Of a stretch of DNA of 64,000 bases, positions 48,427 to 61,272 are shown one piece after another. Each line of letters begins with the position of its first letter. Positions within the stretch are counted from its first letter, which is position 1. Source of the stretch: Cyclina sinensis (taxonomy: Eukaryota; Mollusca; Bivalvia; Venerida; Veneridae). The position numbers and the translations under genes were made by a program. Location of the stretch: the NCBI GenBank assembly GCA_012932295.1, contig JAAONU010000006.1:31026882-31090881 (forward strand), in the 5' to 3' direction. The notes under the pieces were generated by a model. It searched no databases, had not been told where the DNA came from, and was given only the letters and a program-made list of their open reading frames with translations.

Positions 48427-49086
48427 AGCAGATTATCCTTCCCCTGCCTTCCGTTACATCATTACATTAAGATTTACCCAAAAAACCTAATCCCAACCCA
48501 GGCTTTCTCTATATCACAAAGGTATATTAAACCCAATATATTACTAGTATTCTCCTCCTAGTCTCCTTCCCCATGCCACAAAACACACATGTCACATTCA
48601 AAGTTACCCTAAGTTAAGCTACCTTGATACTTTCCCTGATTCTCAAAACACATTTGACACCTCACATTACCAGGATCCTCCCTAACTGCCATTTACCCAA
48701 TCTATAAAGCAAACATCACATTCAAACTTACTCCTTATTGGTCTTCCATAAACATTACCTATATCCTCCCGCATCCCTCCTCTGATTCACAAAGCACATA
48801 TTGTATTCAAAGAATCCCCCTCTTCCCTTATCATTATTAGTATCGTCCCTCAGCCCTCCTTCCCAAATTCACACAGCACATTCAAATCAATCCCTTATAC
48901 TACCTCAGTCTTTCCCTGATCCACAAAACCTGTGTCATCATTACTGATATCCTCCCCAACCTGTCCTTCCACAACCTACTAGGAAATATCACATTCAAAT
49001 TTACCAATCCCCACACTTGCTAAAACTTTACCTTCATTTTCCCTCATCCTACCTTCCCGGTTTACAAAACACATATAACATCCATT
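48427..49086. repeat. B satellite, B1 block
   Basis: Right-hand subfamily B1 (CCTACTAGGAAATATCAC). The TCATATATATCATTACTG step is reduced to GTCATCATTACTG near 48936. Confidence 0.85.
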
Positions 49087-49430
49087 ACATATTCTAATAA
49101 TATGATTGACAGGGTTATGGTTTGACAATATTGATTTCTTTCTATGATAATGTGAAAGTAGGAAGTGCTCTTATGGTAATTTACAATTTCACATGTCTGC
49201 AACTTGTTCATAAAGGTCCAGATTACTTTCATGATTCCACATTTTAATTTTAAGAAAGACAGTCTGGATGAATTTCAGTAGCTCATTTTGAAGTTTCACA
49301 ACATCCTTGTGGCTTTGATTTTTATAACATAACTGCATTTTCCATGATGCTATTGACCTTTAAGATAACTCTAACAAAGTATTATTCTGCACACACGAAA
49401 CCTTGATTTCCTTGGCCCATACAACTTCAA
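49087..49430. repeat. C segment with short deletion
   Basis: Has the same CATGATGCTATTGACC junction as the 13.4 kb copy, losing the piece between two GCTAT repeats, although it belongs to the other unit subfamily. Also lacks TTCATT before CTGCACACACG. Confidence 0.85.
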
Positions 49431-50588
49431 AGTCCCTGGTCTTTCCCTTATGCAGGAAAGAAATGCACCCAAGACATAACTGGTACCTCCACATTTCTTT
49501 CCCACATCCACAAGTGACATGTCACATTCAAATCTACCTCCCCATAACTTAATATCATCCATATCATTCCCCACCCTTCCATCATATTCAGATTTACTCC
49601 CTGACCGTATCCCAACCCTGACTTTCCCTCTATCATAAAAGTATATTAAACCCAATTCATTACTAGAATTCTCCTAATCGTTTTCTTCATGCCACAAAGC
49701 ACATGTCAGATTCAAAAGTTACCCTAAGCCAAGCCAGCTTGATATTTTCCCTGGTTCAAAAAACATATTTGACGCTTCACATTACAAGGGGCCTCCATCT
49801 AAATGCCCCTTTCCTAATATTTGAAGCAAACATCACATTCAGACTTTCTCCTTAGTCCCTACCACCATCACCTGAAACATTACCAGTATACTCTTCTATC
49901 TTTCCTTCCCCAGATCACATAACACACATTATATCCAAATTTCCTCCCACCTCCTCACAAACAGTATTCACCCAAAGGTTTTCCCTGTCCCATAAAAGAT
50001 ATCTAACACCATTTCTCATTGAACATTAGCAATATCCTCACCCACCCTCTTTCCCCAATCTACAAAACACATTACATTGATATTTACCCATCCCAAAACC
50101 ACCCTTAACATTACTAGTATCCTTCTCAGATCACATCTTCACCAAAATTTCAAATCACACAGTCATGTCATAATTACCCTCCTCCGACCATCCTTAAAAC
50201 ATTTCCCTAAATGGTCTTCTTTAGATCCACAAAAATATTTCACACGTAACATAATGGCTATCCACTCCCATCCCATCATCCCTTATTCATGCAGCACATC
50301 ACATAAAAAATTCCACCTCCTCCCTGCACTTTCCTGTAAATTACCTATGTCATCCCAAAGCACTTCTTCCCTGAATCACGAGGCACACTACACATTCAAA
50401 GTAACTCCCTACCACCATTATCTGAAACATTATCATCTTACCTTCCTTCCCTAAGTCACACAACTTACATTACATAAAAATCAACCCCTTCCCCCAACTC
50501 CCCTGTTACACCCTCACAAACCCCTCTCCCTTAAAGTCTTTCCCTGATCCACAAAACATATTTCACTCATAAAATTATCAGTATCAAA
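49431..50588. repeat. B satellite, B2 block
   Basis: B2 with the subvariant ATCATCCATATCATTCC and CAAATCACACAGTCATGTC, shared with 57.6 and 61.3 kb but not with 46 or 54 kb. This links the G-containing units at 49 and 61 kb. Confidence 0.8.
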
Positions 50589-50942
50589 ATAAGTAAAATA
50601 AAAGCAGATTAAATAAAAACAAAACTAAAATAGATTAAAACAATAAAAAAACAGATTCAATAAAAGCAAAACTAAAGCGGAATATAACAAAATAAAAACA
50701 GATTAAATAAAAAGAAAACTAAAATATAATAAAAAATAAAGGAAAAGCAAATTAAATGAAACAAAATTAAAATACAATAAAACAATAAAATATAAGCAGA
50801 TTGATTAAAACAAAAATAAAATAGAATAAAACAAATATAAGCAAATTTTAAAAAAAAACTGAAATAAAATTAAACAATAAAATAAAAGCTGATTAAGTAT
50901 AAGACAAAACTAAAATAGAATAAAACAGTAAAATAAAAGCAG
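50589..50942. repeat. A satellite array before G
   Basis: About 350 bp in the position where ordinary type I units have a 100 bp As. Contains GATTAAGTATAAGACAAAAC as at 15.2 kb. Confidence 0.9.
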
Positions 50943-51483
50943 ATTATCCAGATTATTCCAAAACCAATTTCAACCAGGCTTTCCTTATATCTCAAAGGTA
51001 TAAACCCAATATATTACTAGTATTCTTCTCCTAATCTCCTTCCCCATGCCACAAAACACATGTCTCATTCAAAGTTACCCCAAGCCAAACTACCTTGATT
51101 CTTTTCCTGACTCACAAAGCACATTTGACATTTCACATTACCAGGATTCTCCCTAAACCCCGTCTTTTAATCTATAAAGCAAACATCACATTCAAATATA
51201 CTTCTTGGTGCTCTTCCATCAACATATCCTATATCCTCCCATTCCTTCCTCTGATTCACAATTAAAGCACATACTGTATTCAATGAATCCCACCACTTCC
51301 ATTATCATTATCAGTATCCTCCCTCAGCCCTCCTTCCCAAATTCACACAGCACTTCAAATCAACCCCTTAGTCTACCTCAGTCTTTCCCTGATACATAAA
51401 AAACTATGTCATATAAAACATTAGTGTGGGAAGATGTAGGCAATGTTCAGGAAAGTGTTGGGATGGGTAATTTATGTCATAAC
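50943..51483. repeat. G block with inverted B fragment
   Basis: GATTATCCAGATTATTCC start, B1-like body, then the inverted fragment at about 51422-51477 (TGTGGGAAGATGTAGG, GGAAAGTGTTGGGATGG). Very close to 62753-63300. Confidence 0.85.
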
Positions 51484-52126
51484 ACACATTACATTCAAAT
51501 TTACCCCCAGCACCTCACAAACTCCAAGTCTCTCCCTGATCCACAAAACATCTCTCAAACCATTTCTCACTTAACATTGCCAGTTACCTCCCCCCACACT
51601 CCTTTCCCATCCCACAAAACTCATGTCACATGCAAATTTACCCTTCCACAAACCACCCTTAACATTACCAGTATACTCCAAAACCCCATCTTCCCAAAAA
51701 TTACAAAGCACATATGCCACATTTACTCCTATTCCAACGATCCTAAAAAATGCATTGACCTAAATGGTCTTTTTAGATCCACAAAAAATATTTCACACTA
51801 AACATAATAGCTGTCCTCTCCCACCCCTTCATCCCTTATTCATGTAGCACATCACATTTAAATTTACACCTCCTCCCTGCACATCCTTTTACATTACCTA
51901 TGTCTTCCCAAATCACCCCTTCCCTGATTCATGAGGCACACTGCTCATTCAAAGTAGTTCCCTACCACCATTATCTGAAAGATTATCAGTATCCTGTCCT
52001 AATCTTCCTTCCCTAAATCACACCAAATTTACCACTACCCGCCACTCCCCCATTACCCCCTTACAAACCCCTCTCACTTAAATTCTCTCCCTGATCCACA
52101 AAACATTTTCACTCAAAAATTATCAG
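51484..52126. repeat. B3 block
   Basis: Standard B3. The step AACACACATTACATCC near 52019 is shortened to ACACCAAATTTACC. Confidence 0.8.
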
Positions 52127-52987
52127 TATCAAAAGAATAAAGTTAAAGCAGATTCAATAAAACAAAACAAAAATAGAATGAAGCAGTAAAATAAAATAGA
52201 TTCAACAAAAAGAAAACTAAATATAATAAAGCAATAAAAAATGAGCAGATTCAAGAAAAACAAATCTAAAATAGAATTAAACAACAAAATAAAAGCAGTT
52301 TCAATAAAATTATAAATAAAATAGAATAAAGCAATAAAATAAAAATGGATTCAATAAAAACAAAAATTATAATAGAGAGAAACAATAAAATAACAGCAAA
52401 TAAGTTAAAAACAAAAATAAAATAGAATAAAAAACAAGACAAAAGAAGATTGAAAAAAAGCATAAAATAACACCAGATTATATAAAAAACAAAACTAAAA
52501 TAGAATGAAACAATAGGCAGGTTAAATAAAAAATAAAAGAGAATAAAACAATAAGATAAAAGCAGATTAAATAAAAATAAAACTAAGATAGAATAAAACA
52601 ATAAAAAAATAGCTTTGATTAAAGCAAAACTAAAATAGAATAAAAGAGTAAGCATATTATTAATAAATCAAAACAAAAGTAAAATAGAACAAAATAAGAT
52701 AAAAGCAGATTTATAAACAACAAAAGTTAAGTCAAATATAACAATAAAAGGAAAGCACATTAAATGAAAACAAAACTAAGATAGAATAATACAAAAAAAT
52801 ATCAGCAGAATAATTAAAAACAAAAAATAAATACAATTAAACAATAAAATATAAGCAGATTTATTAAAAACAAAACTGAAATAAGATAAAACAATAAAAT
52901 AAAAACAGATTAATTATAAAACAAAACTAAAATAGAGTAAAACAATCCAGTAAAACCAGATTTATTTAAACAAAACTAAAATAGAAT
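52127..52987. repeat. A satellite array
   Basis: About 17 monomers in standard order, ending ATAAGCAGAGTATCC (A-to-B junction with one substitution). Confidence 0.9.
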
Positions 52988-53655
52988 AAGCAGAGTATCC
53001 TTTCCCTGCCTTCCGTTATATCATTACATTAAGATTTACCCAATAACCTAATCCCAACCCAGGCTTTCTCAATATCACAAAGGTATATTAAACCCAATAT
53101 ATTACTAGTATTCTCCTCCTAATCTCCTTCCCAATGCCACAAAACACACATGTCACATTCAAAGTATCCAAAGTTAAGCTAGCTTGATACTTTCCCCTGA
53201 TTCTCAAAACACATTTGACACCTCACATTACCAGGATTCTCCCTAACTGCCCCTTACCAAATCTATAAAGCAAACATCACATTCAAACTTACTCCTTATT
53301 GGTCTTCCATAAACAATACCTATATCCTCCCGCATCCCTCCTCTGATTCACAAAGCACATATTGTATTCAAAGAATCTCCCTTTACCCTTATCATTATCA
53401 GTATTGTCCCTCAGCCCTCCTTCCCAAATTCACACAGCACATTCAAATCAATCCCTTATACTACCCCAGTCTTTCCCTGATCCACAAAACCTATGTCATA
53501 TATATCATTACTGATATCCTCCCCAACCCTGTCCTTCCACAACCTACTAGGAAACATCACATTCAAATTTACCAATCCCTACACTTGCTAAAACATTACC
53601 TTCATCTTCCCTCTTCATTCCTTCCCTGGTTTACAAAGCACATATAACATCCATA
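52988..53655. repeat. B satellite, B1 block
   Basis: Right-hand subfamily B1, full length, from GTATCCTTTCCCTGCC to ACAAAGCACATATAACATCC. Confidence 0.85.
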
Positions 53656-54036
53656 ACATATTCTAATAATATGATTGACAGGGTTATGGTTTGACAATAT
53701 TGATTTCTTTCTATGATAATGTGAAAGTAAGAAGTGCACTTATGGTAATTTACGATTTCACTTGTCTGAAACTTGTTCATAAAAGCCCAGAATACTTTCT
53801 TGATTCCACATTTTAATTTTAAGAAAGACAGTCTGAATGAATTTCAGTAGCTCACTTTGAAGTTTCACAACATCCTTGTGGCTTTGATTTTTATAAAAAT
53901 AACTGCATTTTCCATGACGCTATGATTTATAAAATGCTACCATTTCTACTGGTCTGCTATTGACCTTTAAGATATCTCTAACAAAGTATTATTCATTCTG
54001 CACACCCAAAACCTTGATTTCATTTGCCCATACAAC
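53656..54036. repeat. C segment
   Basis: Last full C copy. Keeps the GATTTATAAAATGCTACC piece between the two GCTAT repeats. C is absent from all units to the right of this point, except its last bases at 57.6 and 61.3 kb. Confidence 0.85.
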
Positions 54037-55902
54037 TTTAACTCCCTGGTCTTTCCCTAATAAAAGAAAGAAATGCACCCAAGACATAACTGGTACCTCC
54101 ACATTTCTTTCCCACATCCACAAGTGACATGTCACATTCAAATCTAACTCCCCCTAACTTAGTATCACCCATATCTTCCTTCCTTTTTCCATTGTAAGAT
54201 TTACTCCCTGACCCTATCCCAACCAAGGCTTTCCCTCTATCATAAAAGTATATTACACCCAGTTCATAACTAGAATTCTCCTAATCTTTTTCTTCATGCC
54301 ACAAAGCACACGTCACATTCAAAGTTACCCAAAGCCAAGCTAGCTTGATTTTTCCCTGATTCAAAAAACACATTTGACACTTCACATTAGAAGGAGCCTC
54401 CCTCAAAATCCCCCTTTCCCAATGTTTAAAGCAAACATCAGATTCAAACTTACTCCTTAGTCCCCACCACCATCACCTGAAACATTACCAGTATACTCTC
54501 CTATTTTTCCTTACACACATTACATCCAAATTTCCTCCATTCTCCTCACAAACAGTATTCACCCAAAGGTTTTCCCTGTTCCATAAAAGATATCTAAAAC
54601 CATTTCTCATTGAACATTAGCAATATCTTCACCCACCCTCTTTCCCCAATCTACAAAAGACATTACATTTAAATTTACCCATCCCAAAACCACCCTTATC
54701 ATTACCAGTATCCTTCTCAGATCCCGTCTTCACCAAAATTTCAAAGCACACATGTCATAATTACCCTCCTCCAACCATCCTTAAAACATTTCCCTAAATG
54801 GTCTTCTTCAGATCCACAAAAATATTTCACACTTTACATATTGGCTACCCACTCCCATCCCCATCATCCCTTATTTATGCAGCACTTCACATAAAAAATC
54901 CACCTCCTCCCTACACTTACCTGTAAATTACCTATGTCACCCCAAACCACTTCTTCACTGAATCACGAGGCACACTACACATTCAAAGTAACTCCCTACC
55001 ACCATTATCTGAAACATTATTAGTATCCTCTCCTAACCTTCCTTCCCCATGTCACACAACACACATTACATAAAAATCTACCCCTTCCCCCAACTGCCCC
55101 GTACAAACCCCTCTAACTTAAAGTTTTTCCCTGATCCACAAAACATATTTCACTCTTAAAATTATCAGTATCAAAAAAGTAAAATAAATACAAATTAAAT
55201 ACAAACAAAACTAAAATAGAAAAACAATAGTAAAACACAGATTCAATAAAAGCAAAACTAAAGTAGAATAACACACATGACATTTAAATTTACCCCCAGT
55301 CCCTCCCTGATCCACAAAACATCTCTGAAACCATTTCTCACATAATATTACCAGTTACCTCCCCCACACTCCTTTCCCATTCTACAAAACACATGTCACA
55401 TGCAAATTTACCCTTCCACAAGCCACCCTTAACATTACCAGTATACTTCTAATACCCCATTTTCCCAAAAATTACTAAGCACATATGCCACATTTACTCC
55501 TCCTCTAACGATCCTAAAAAATGCATTGAATAAATCCACAAAAAAATATTTCACACTAAACATAATAGCTGTATTCTCCCACCACTTCATCCCTTATTCA
55601 TGAAGCACATCACATTTAAATTTACACCTCCTCCCTGCACATCCCTTTTCATTACCTATGTCTTCCCAAAGCACCTCTTCCCTGATTCACGAGGCACACT
55701 ACTCATTGAAAGTAGTTCCCTACCACCATTATCTGAAAGATTATCAGTATCCTGTCCTAATCTTCCTTCCCTAAATCACACAACACACATTACATCCAAA
55801 TTTACCACTTCCCCCCACTCTCCCATTACCCCCTTACAAACTCCTCTCACTTAAATTCTCTCCCTGATCCACAAAACATATTTCACTCTAAAAATTATCA
55901 GT
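54037..55902. repeat. B2, As and B3 blocks of type I unit
   Basis: B2 54037-55170, As about 55171-55275, B3 55276-55902. B3 has lost most of the GGTCTTTTTGGATCC step (ATGCATTGAATAAATCCAC near 55523), a change also seen in modified form at 59160. As carries AACAATAGTAAAACACAG. Confidence 0.8.
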
Positions 55903-56480
55903 ATCAAAAAAACAAAAATAAAGTAGAATAAAAAACAAGATAAATGCAAATTGGAAAAAAACATAAAATAACACCAGATTAAATAAAAACAAAACTAAAA
56001 AAGAATACATCAATAAGCAGATTAAATGAAAAATAAAATAGAATAAAAACAATAAGATAAAAGCAAATTAAATAAAAACAAAACTAACATACGATAAAAC
56101 AATAAAATAAAATAGCTTAAATTAAAACAGCAGTAAAAAAGAAAAAAACGGTAAACATATTTTAATAAATCAAGACAAAGGTAAAATAGAACAAAATAAG
56201 ATAAAAGCAGATTGAAGAAAAACAAAAGTAAAGTCAAATATAAGAACAAAAGAAAAGCAGATTAAATGAAAACAAAATTCAGATAGAATAAAACAAAAAA
56301 AATATAAGCAAAAAAAAAAAAAAAAAAAAAATCAAATACAATAAAACAATAAAATATAAGCAGATTTATTAAAAACAAAACTGCAATAAGATAAAACAAT
56401 AACAAAAACAGATTAATTATAAGGCAAAACAAAAGTAGAATAAAACAATCCAGTAAAACCAGATTCAATAAAAGCAAAAC
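55903..56480. repeat. A satellite array with poly-A
   Basis: A monomers starting midway through the standard order (AAACAAAAATAAAGTAGAAT). A 22 bp poly-A at 56310-56331 replaces the AAAAACAAAAATTAAA stretch of copy 2 (59948). At its right end AGATTCAATAAAAGCAAAAC As wording leads to B3, so B1, C and B2 are skipped. Confidence 0.9.
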
Positions 56481-57158
56481 TAAAGTAGAATAACACACAT
56501 GACATTTAAATTTTCACCAGACCCTCAAAAATCCTAAGTCTCTCCCTGATGCACAAAACATCTCTCAAATCATTTCTCACTTAACATTACCAGTTACCTC
56601 CCCAACACTCCTTTCCCATTCCACAAATACATGTCACATGCAAATTTACCCTTCCACAAACCAACCTTAACATTACCACTGTACTTCCAAAACCCCATCT
56701 TCCCAAAAATTACTGAGCACATATGCCAGATTTACTCCTCCTCCAACGGTCCTAAAAATTACATTGACCTAAATGGTCTTTTTTGGATTCACAAAAAATA
56801 TTTCGCACTAAAAATAATATCTGTCCTCTCCCACCCCTTCATCTCTTATTCATGGAGCACATCACATTTAAATTTACACCTCCTCTCTGCACATCCCTTT
56901 ATATTACCTATGTCTTCCCAAATCACCCCTTCTCTGATTCATGAGGCACACTGCTCATTCAAAGTAGTTCCCTACCACCATTATCTGAAAGATTATAAGT
57001 ATCCTGTCCTAATCTTCCTTCCCTAAATCACACAACACACATTACATCCAAATTTACCATTTCCCCCCACTCCCCCATTACCCCCTTACAAACCCCTCTC
57101 ACTTAAATTCTCTCCCTGATCCACAAAACATATTTCACTCTAAAAATTATCAGTATCA
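56481..57158. repeat. B3 block (second in this unit)
   Basis: B3 from AATAACACACATGACATTT to TTATCAGTATCAAAACAAT. The 131-codon frame at 56631-57026 is duplicated at 60268-60663 with the duplicon. Confidence 0.8.
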
Positions 57159-57586
57159 AAACAATAAACTTAAAGCAGATTCAGTAAAAACAAAACAAAA
57201 ATAAAATGAAGCGGTAAAATAAAATAGATTAAACAAAAACAAAACTAAAATATATAAAGCCAAATAAAATAAGCAGATTCAATAAAAACAAATCTAAAAT
57301 AGAATAAAATAATAAAATAAAAGCAGTTTCAATAAAATCATAAATGAAATAGAATAAATGAATAAAATAAAAATGGATTCAATAAAAACAAAACTAAAAT
57401 AGAATAAAGCAATAAAATAAAGCAAATAAGTTAAAAACAAACATAAAATAGAATAAAAAAACAAGATAAAAGCAGATCGAAAAAAATAAATAAAATAACA
57501 CCAGATTTTATAAAAACAAAACTAAAATAGAATAAAACAATAGGCAGGTTAAATAAAAAATAAAAGAGAATAAAACAGTAAGATAA
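57159..57586. repeat. A satellite array, truncated
   Basis: About nine monomers ending AACAGTAAGATAATTAAC, where the sequence jumps to the last 40 bp of C (AAAGTATTATTCATTCTGC). Compared with 61.05 kb one 53 bp A stretch is missing near 57421. Confidence 0.9.
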
Positions 57587-59538
57587 TTAACAAAGTATTA
57601 TTCATTCTGCACGCACGAAACCTTGATTTCATTGGCCCATACAACTTCAAACTCCCTGGTCTTTCCCTAATGCAGGAAAGAAATGCACCCAAGACATAAC
57701 TAGTACCTCCACATTTCTTTCCCACATCCACAAGTGACATGTCACATTCAAATCTACCTCACCATAACTTAATATCATCCATATCGTTCTCCACCCTTCC
57801 ATTATATTCAGATCTACTCCCTGACCCTATCCCAACCCAGGCTTTCCCTCTATCATAAAAGTATATTAAACCCAATTCATTACTAGAATTCTCCTAATCT
57901 TTTTCTTCATGCCACAAAGCACACGTCACATTCAAAGTAATCCCAAGCCAAGCCAGCTTGTTTTTTTTCCTTGGTTCAAAAAACACAATTGACACTTCAC
58001 ATTACAAGGAGCCTCCCTCTAAATCCACCTTTCCTAATGTATAAAGCGATTATCACATTCAAACTTACTCCTTAGTCCCTACCAACATCACCTGAAACAT
58101 TACCAGTATACTCTCCCATCTTTCTTTCCCCAGATCACATAACACACATTACATCCAAATTTCCTCCATTCTCCTCACAAACAGTATTCACCCAAAGGTT
58201 TTCCCTGCCCCATAAAAGATATATAAAACCATTTCTCATTGAACATTAGCAATATCCTCACCCACCCTCTTTCCCCAATCTACAAAACACATTACATTGA
58301 AATTTACCCATCCCAAAACCACCCTTAACATTACCAGTATCCTTCTCAGATCCCATCTTCACCAAAATTTCAAATCACACAGTCATGTCATAATTACCCT
58401 CCTCCAACCATCCTTAAAACATTTCCCTAAATGGTCTTCTTCAGATCCACAAAAATATTTCACACTTTACATAATGGCTACCCACTCCCATCCCCATCAT
58501 CCCTTATTTATGCAGCACATCACATAAAAAATTCCACCTCCTCCCTACACTTTCCTGTAAATTACCTATGTCACCCCAAACCACTTCTTCACTGAATCAC
58601 GAAGCACACTACACATTCAAAGTAACTCCCTACCACCATTATCTGAAACATTATTAGTATCCTCTCCTAACCTTCCTTCCCCATGACACACAACACACAT
58701 TACATAAAAATCTACCCCTTCCCCCAACTGCCCCGTACAAACCCCTCTAACTTAAAGTTTTTCCCTGATCCACAAAACATATTTCACTCTTAAAATTATC
58801 AGTATCAAAAAAGTAAAATAAATACAAATTAAATACAAACAAAACTAAAATAGAAAAACAATAGTAAAACACAGATTCAATAAAAGCAAAACTAAAGTAG
58901 AATAACACACATGACATTTAAATTTACCCCCAGTCCCTCCCTGATCCACAAAACATCTCTGAAACCATTTCTCACTTAATATTACCAGTTACCTCCCCCA
59001 CACTCCTTTCCCATTCTACAAAACACATGTCACATGCAAATTTTCCCTTCCACAAACCACCCTTAACATTACCAGTATACTTCTAATACCCCATTTTCCC
59101 AAAAATTACTAAGCACATATGCCACATTTACTCCTCCTCTAACGATCCTAAAAAAATGCATTGACATAAATCCACAAAAAAATATTTCACACTAAACATA
59201 ATAGCTGTATTCTCCCACCACTTCATCCCTTATACATGAAGCACATCACATTTAAATTTACACCTCCTCCCTGCACATCCCTTTTCATTACCTATGTCTT
59301 CCCAAACCACCTCTTCCCTGATTCACGAGGGACACTACTCATTGAAAGTAGTTCCCTACCACCATTATCTGAAAGATTATCAGTATCCTGTCCTAATCTT
59401 CCTTCCCTAAATCACACAACACACATTACATCCAAATTTACCACTTCCCCCCACTCCCCCATTACCCCCTTACAAACCCCTCTCACTTAAATTCTCTCCC
59501 TGATCCACAAAACATATTTCACTCTAAAAATTATCAGT
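57587..59538. repeat. C tail, B2, As and B3
   Basis: C tail about 57587-57640, B2 to 58804, As 58805-58910, B3 58911-59538. B2 has ATCATCCATATCGTTCTCC and CAAATCACACAGTCATGTC, tying it to the 49.4 kb B2. Confidence 0.8.
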
Positions 59539-60112
59539 ATCAAAAAAAAACAAAAATAAAGTAGAATAAAAAACAAGATAAATGCAAATTGGAAAAAAAA
59601 CATAAAATAACACCAGATTAAATAAAAACAAAACTAAAAAAGAATACATCAATAAACAGATTAAATGAAAAATAAAATAGAATAAAAACAATAAGATAAA
59701 AGCAAATTAAATAAAAACAAAACTAACATACGATAAAACAATAAAATAAAATAGCTTAAATTAAAACAGCAGTAAAAAAGAAAAAACGGTAAACATATTT
59801 TAATAAATCAAGACAAAGGTAAAATAGAACAAAATAAGATAAAAGCAGATTGAAGAAAAACAAAAGTAAAGTCAAATAGAAGAACAAAAGAAAAGCAGAT
59901 TAAATGAAAACAAAATTCAGAGAGAATAAAACAAAAAAAATATAAGCAAAAAAAACAAAAAACAAAAATTAAATACAATAAAACAATAAAATATAAGCAG
60001 ATTTATTAAAAACAAAACTGCAATAAGATAAAACAATAACAAAAACAGATTAATTATAAGGCAAAACAAAAGTAGAATAAAACAATCCAGTAAAACCAGA
60101 TTCAATAAAAGC
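59539..60112. repeat. A satellite array
   Basis: Copy of 55903-56480 without the long poly-A (AAAAAAAACAAAAAACAAAA interrupted instead). Confidence 0.9.
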
Positions 60113-60797
60113 AAAACTAAAGTAGAATAACACACATGACATTTAAATTTCCACCAGACCCTCAAAAATCCTAAGTCTCTCCCTGATGCACAAAACATCT
60201 CTCAAATCATTTCTCACTTAACATTACCAGTTACCTCCCCAACACTCCTTTCCCATTCCACAAATACATGTCACATGCAAATTTACCCTTCCACAAACCA
60301 ACCTTAACATTACCACTGTACTTCCAAAACCCCATCTTCCCAAAAATTACTGAGCACATATGCCAGATTTACTCCTCCTCCAACGATCCTAAAAATTACA
60401 TTGACCTAAATGGTCTTTTTTGGATTCACAAAAAATATTTCGCACTTAAAATAATATCTGTCCTCTCCCACCCCTTCATCTCTTATTCATGGAGCACATC
60501 ACATCTAAATTTACACCTCCTCCCTGCACATCCCTTTATATTACCTATGTCTTCCCAAATCACCCCTTCCCTGATTCATGAGGCACACTGCTCATTCAAA
60601 GTACTTCCCTACCACCATTATCTGAAAGATTATAAGTATCCTGTCCTAATCTTCCTTCCCTAAATCACACAACACACATTACATCCAAATTTACCATTTC
60701 CCCCCACTCCCCCATTACCCCCTTACAAACCCCTCTCACTTAAATTCTCTCCCTGATCCACAAAACATATTTCACTCTAAAAATTATCAGTATCAAA
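60113..60797. repeat. B3 block
   Basis: Copy of 56481-57158 with only scattered single-base changes, for example AACGATCC here and AACGGTCC in copy 1. Confidence 0.8.
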
Positions 60798-61272
60798 ACA
60801 ATAAACTTAAAGCAGATTCAGTAAAAACAAAACAAAAATAAAATGAAGCGGTAAAATAAAATAGATTAAACAAAAACAAAACTAAAATATAATAAAGCAA
60901 AATAAAATAAGCAGATTCAATAAAAACAAATCTAAAATAGAATAAAATAATAAAATAAAAGCAGTTTCAATAAAATCATAAATGAAATAGAATAAATGAA
61001 TAAAATAAAAATGGATTCAATAAAAACAAAACTAAAATAGAATAAAGCAATAAAATAAAAGTGGATTCAATAAAAACAAAAACTATAATAGAGAAAAATA
61101 ATAAAAAAACAGCAAATAAGTTAAAAACAAATATAAAATAGAATAAAAAACAAGATTAAAGCAGATCGAAAAAAAATAAATAAAATAACACCAGATTTTA
61201 TAAAAGCAAAACTAAAATAGAATAAAACAATAGGCAGGTTAAATAAAAATTAAAAGAGAATAAAACAGTAAG
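60798..61272. repeat. A satellite array, truncated
   Basis: Copy of 57159-57586 plus the 53 bp monomer (GTGGATTCAATAAAAAC, ACTATAATAGAGAAAAAT). Ends at the same A/C-tail junction. Confidence 0.9.

Larger units (their letters stand above)
55171..58804. repeat. Tandem duplication of a rearranged type I unit, copy 1
   Basis: As-B3-A-B3-A-B2 order, about 3.63 kb, nearly identical to 58805-62492. Offsets are 3636-3637 bp in the left half (55600/59236, 56631/60268) and 3689-3690 bp in the right half (57549/61239, 58297/61986). Confidence 0.9.

Noticed and set aside
52266..52655. Minus-strand frames rich in Phe, Leu, Ile and Tyr (also at 8318, 8603, 12113, 14990, 20574, 47509, 56262 and others) suggesting membrane proteins
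   Set aside because: They are translations of the T-rich complement of A satellite; hydrophobicity is a by-product of base composition, and the pattern has the 50 bp period.
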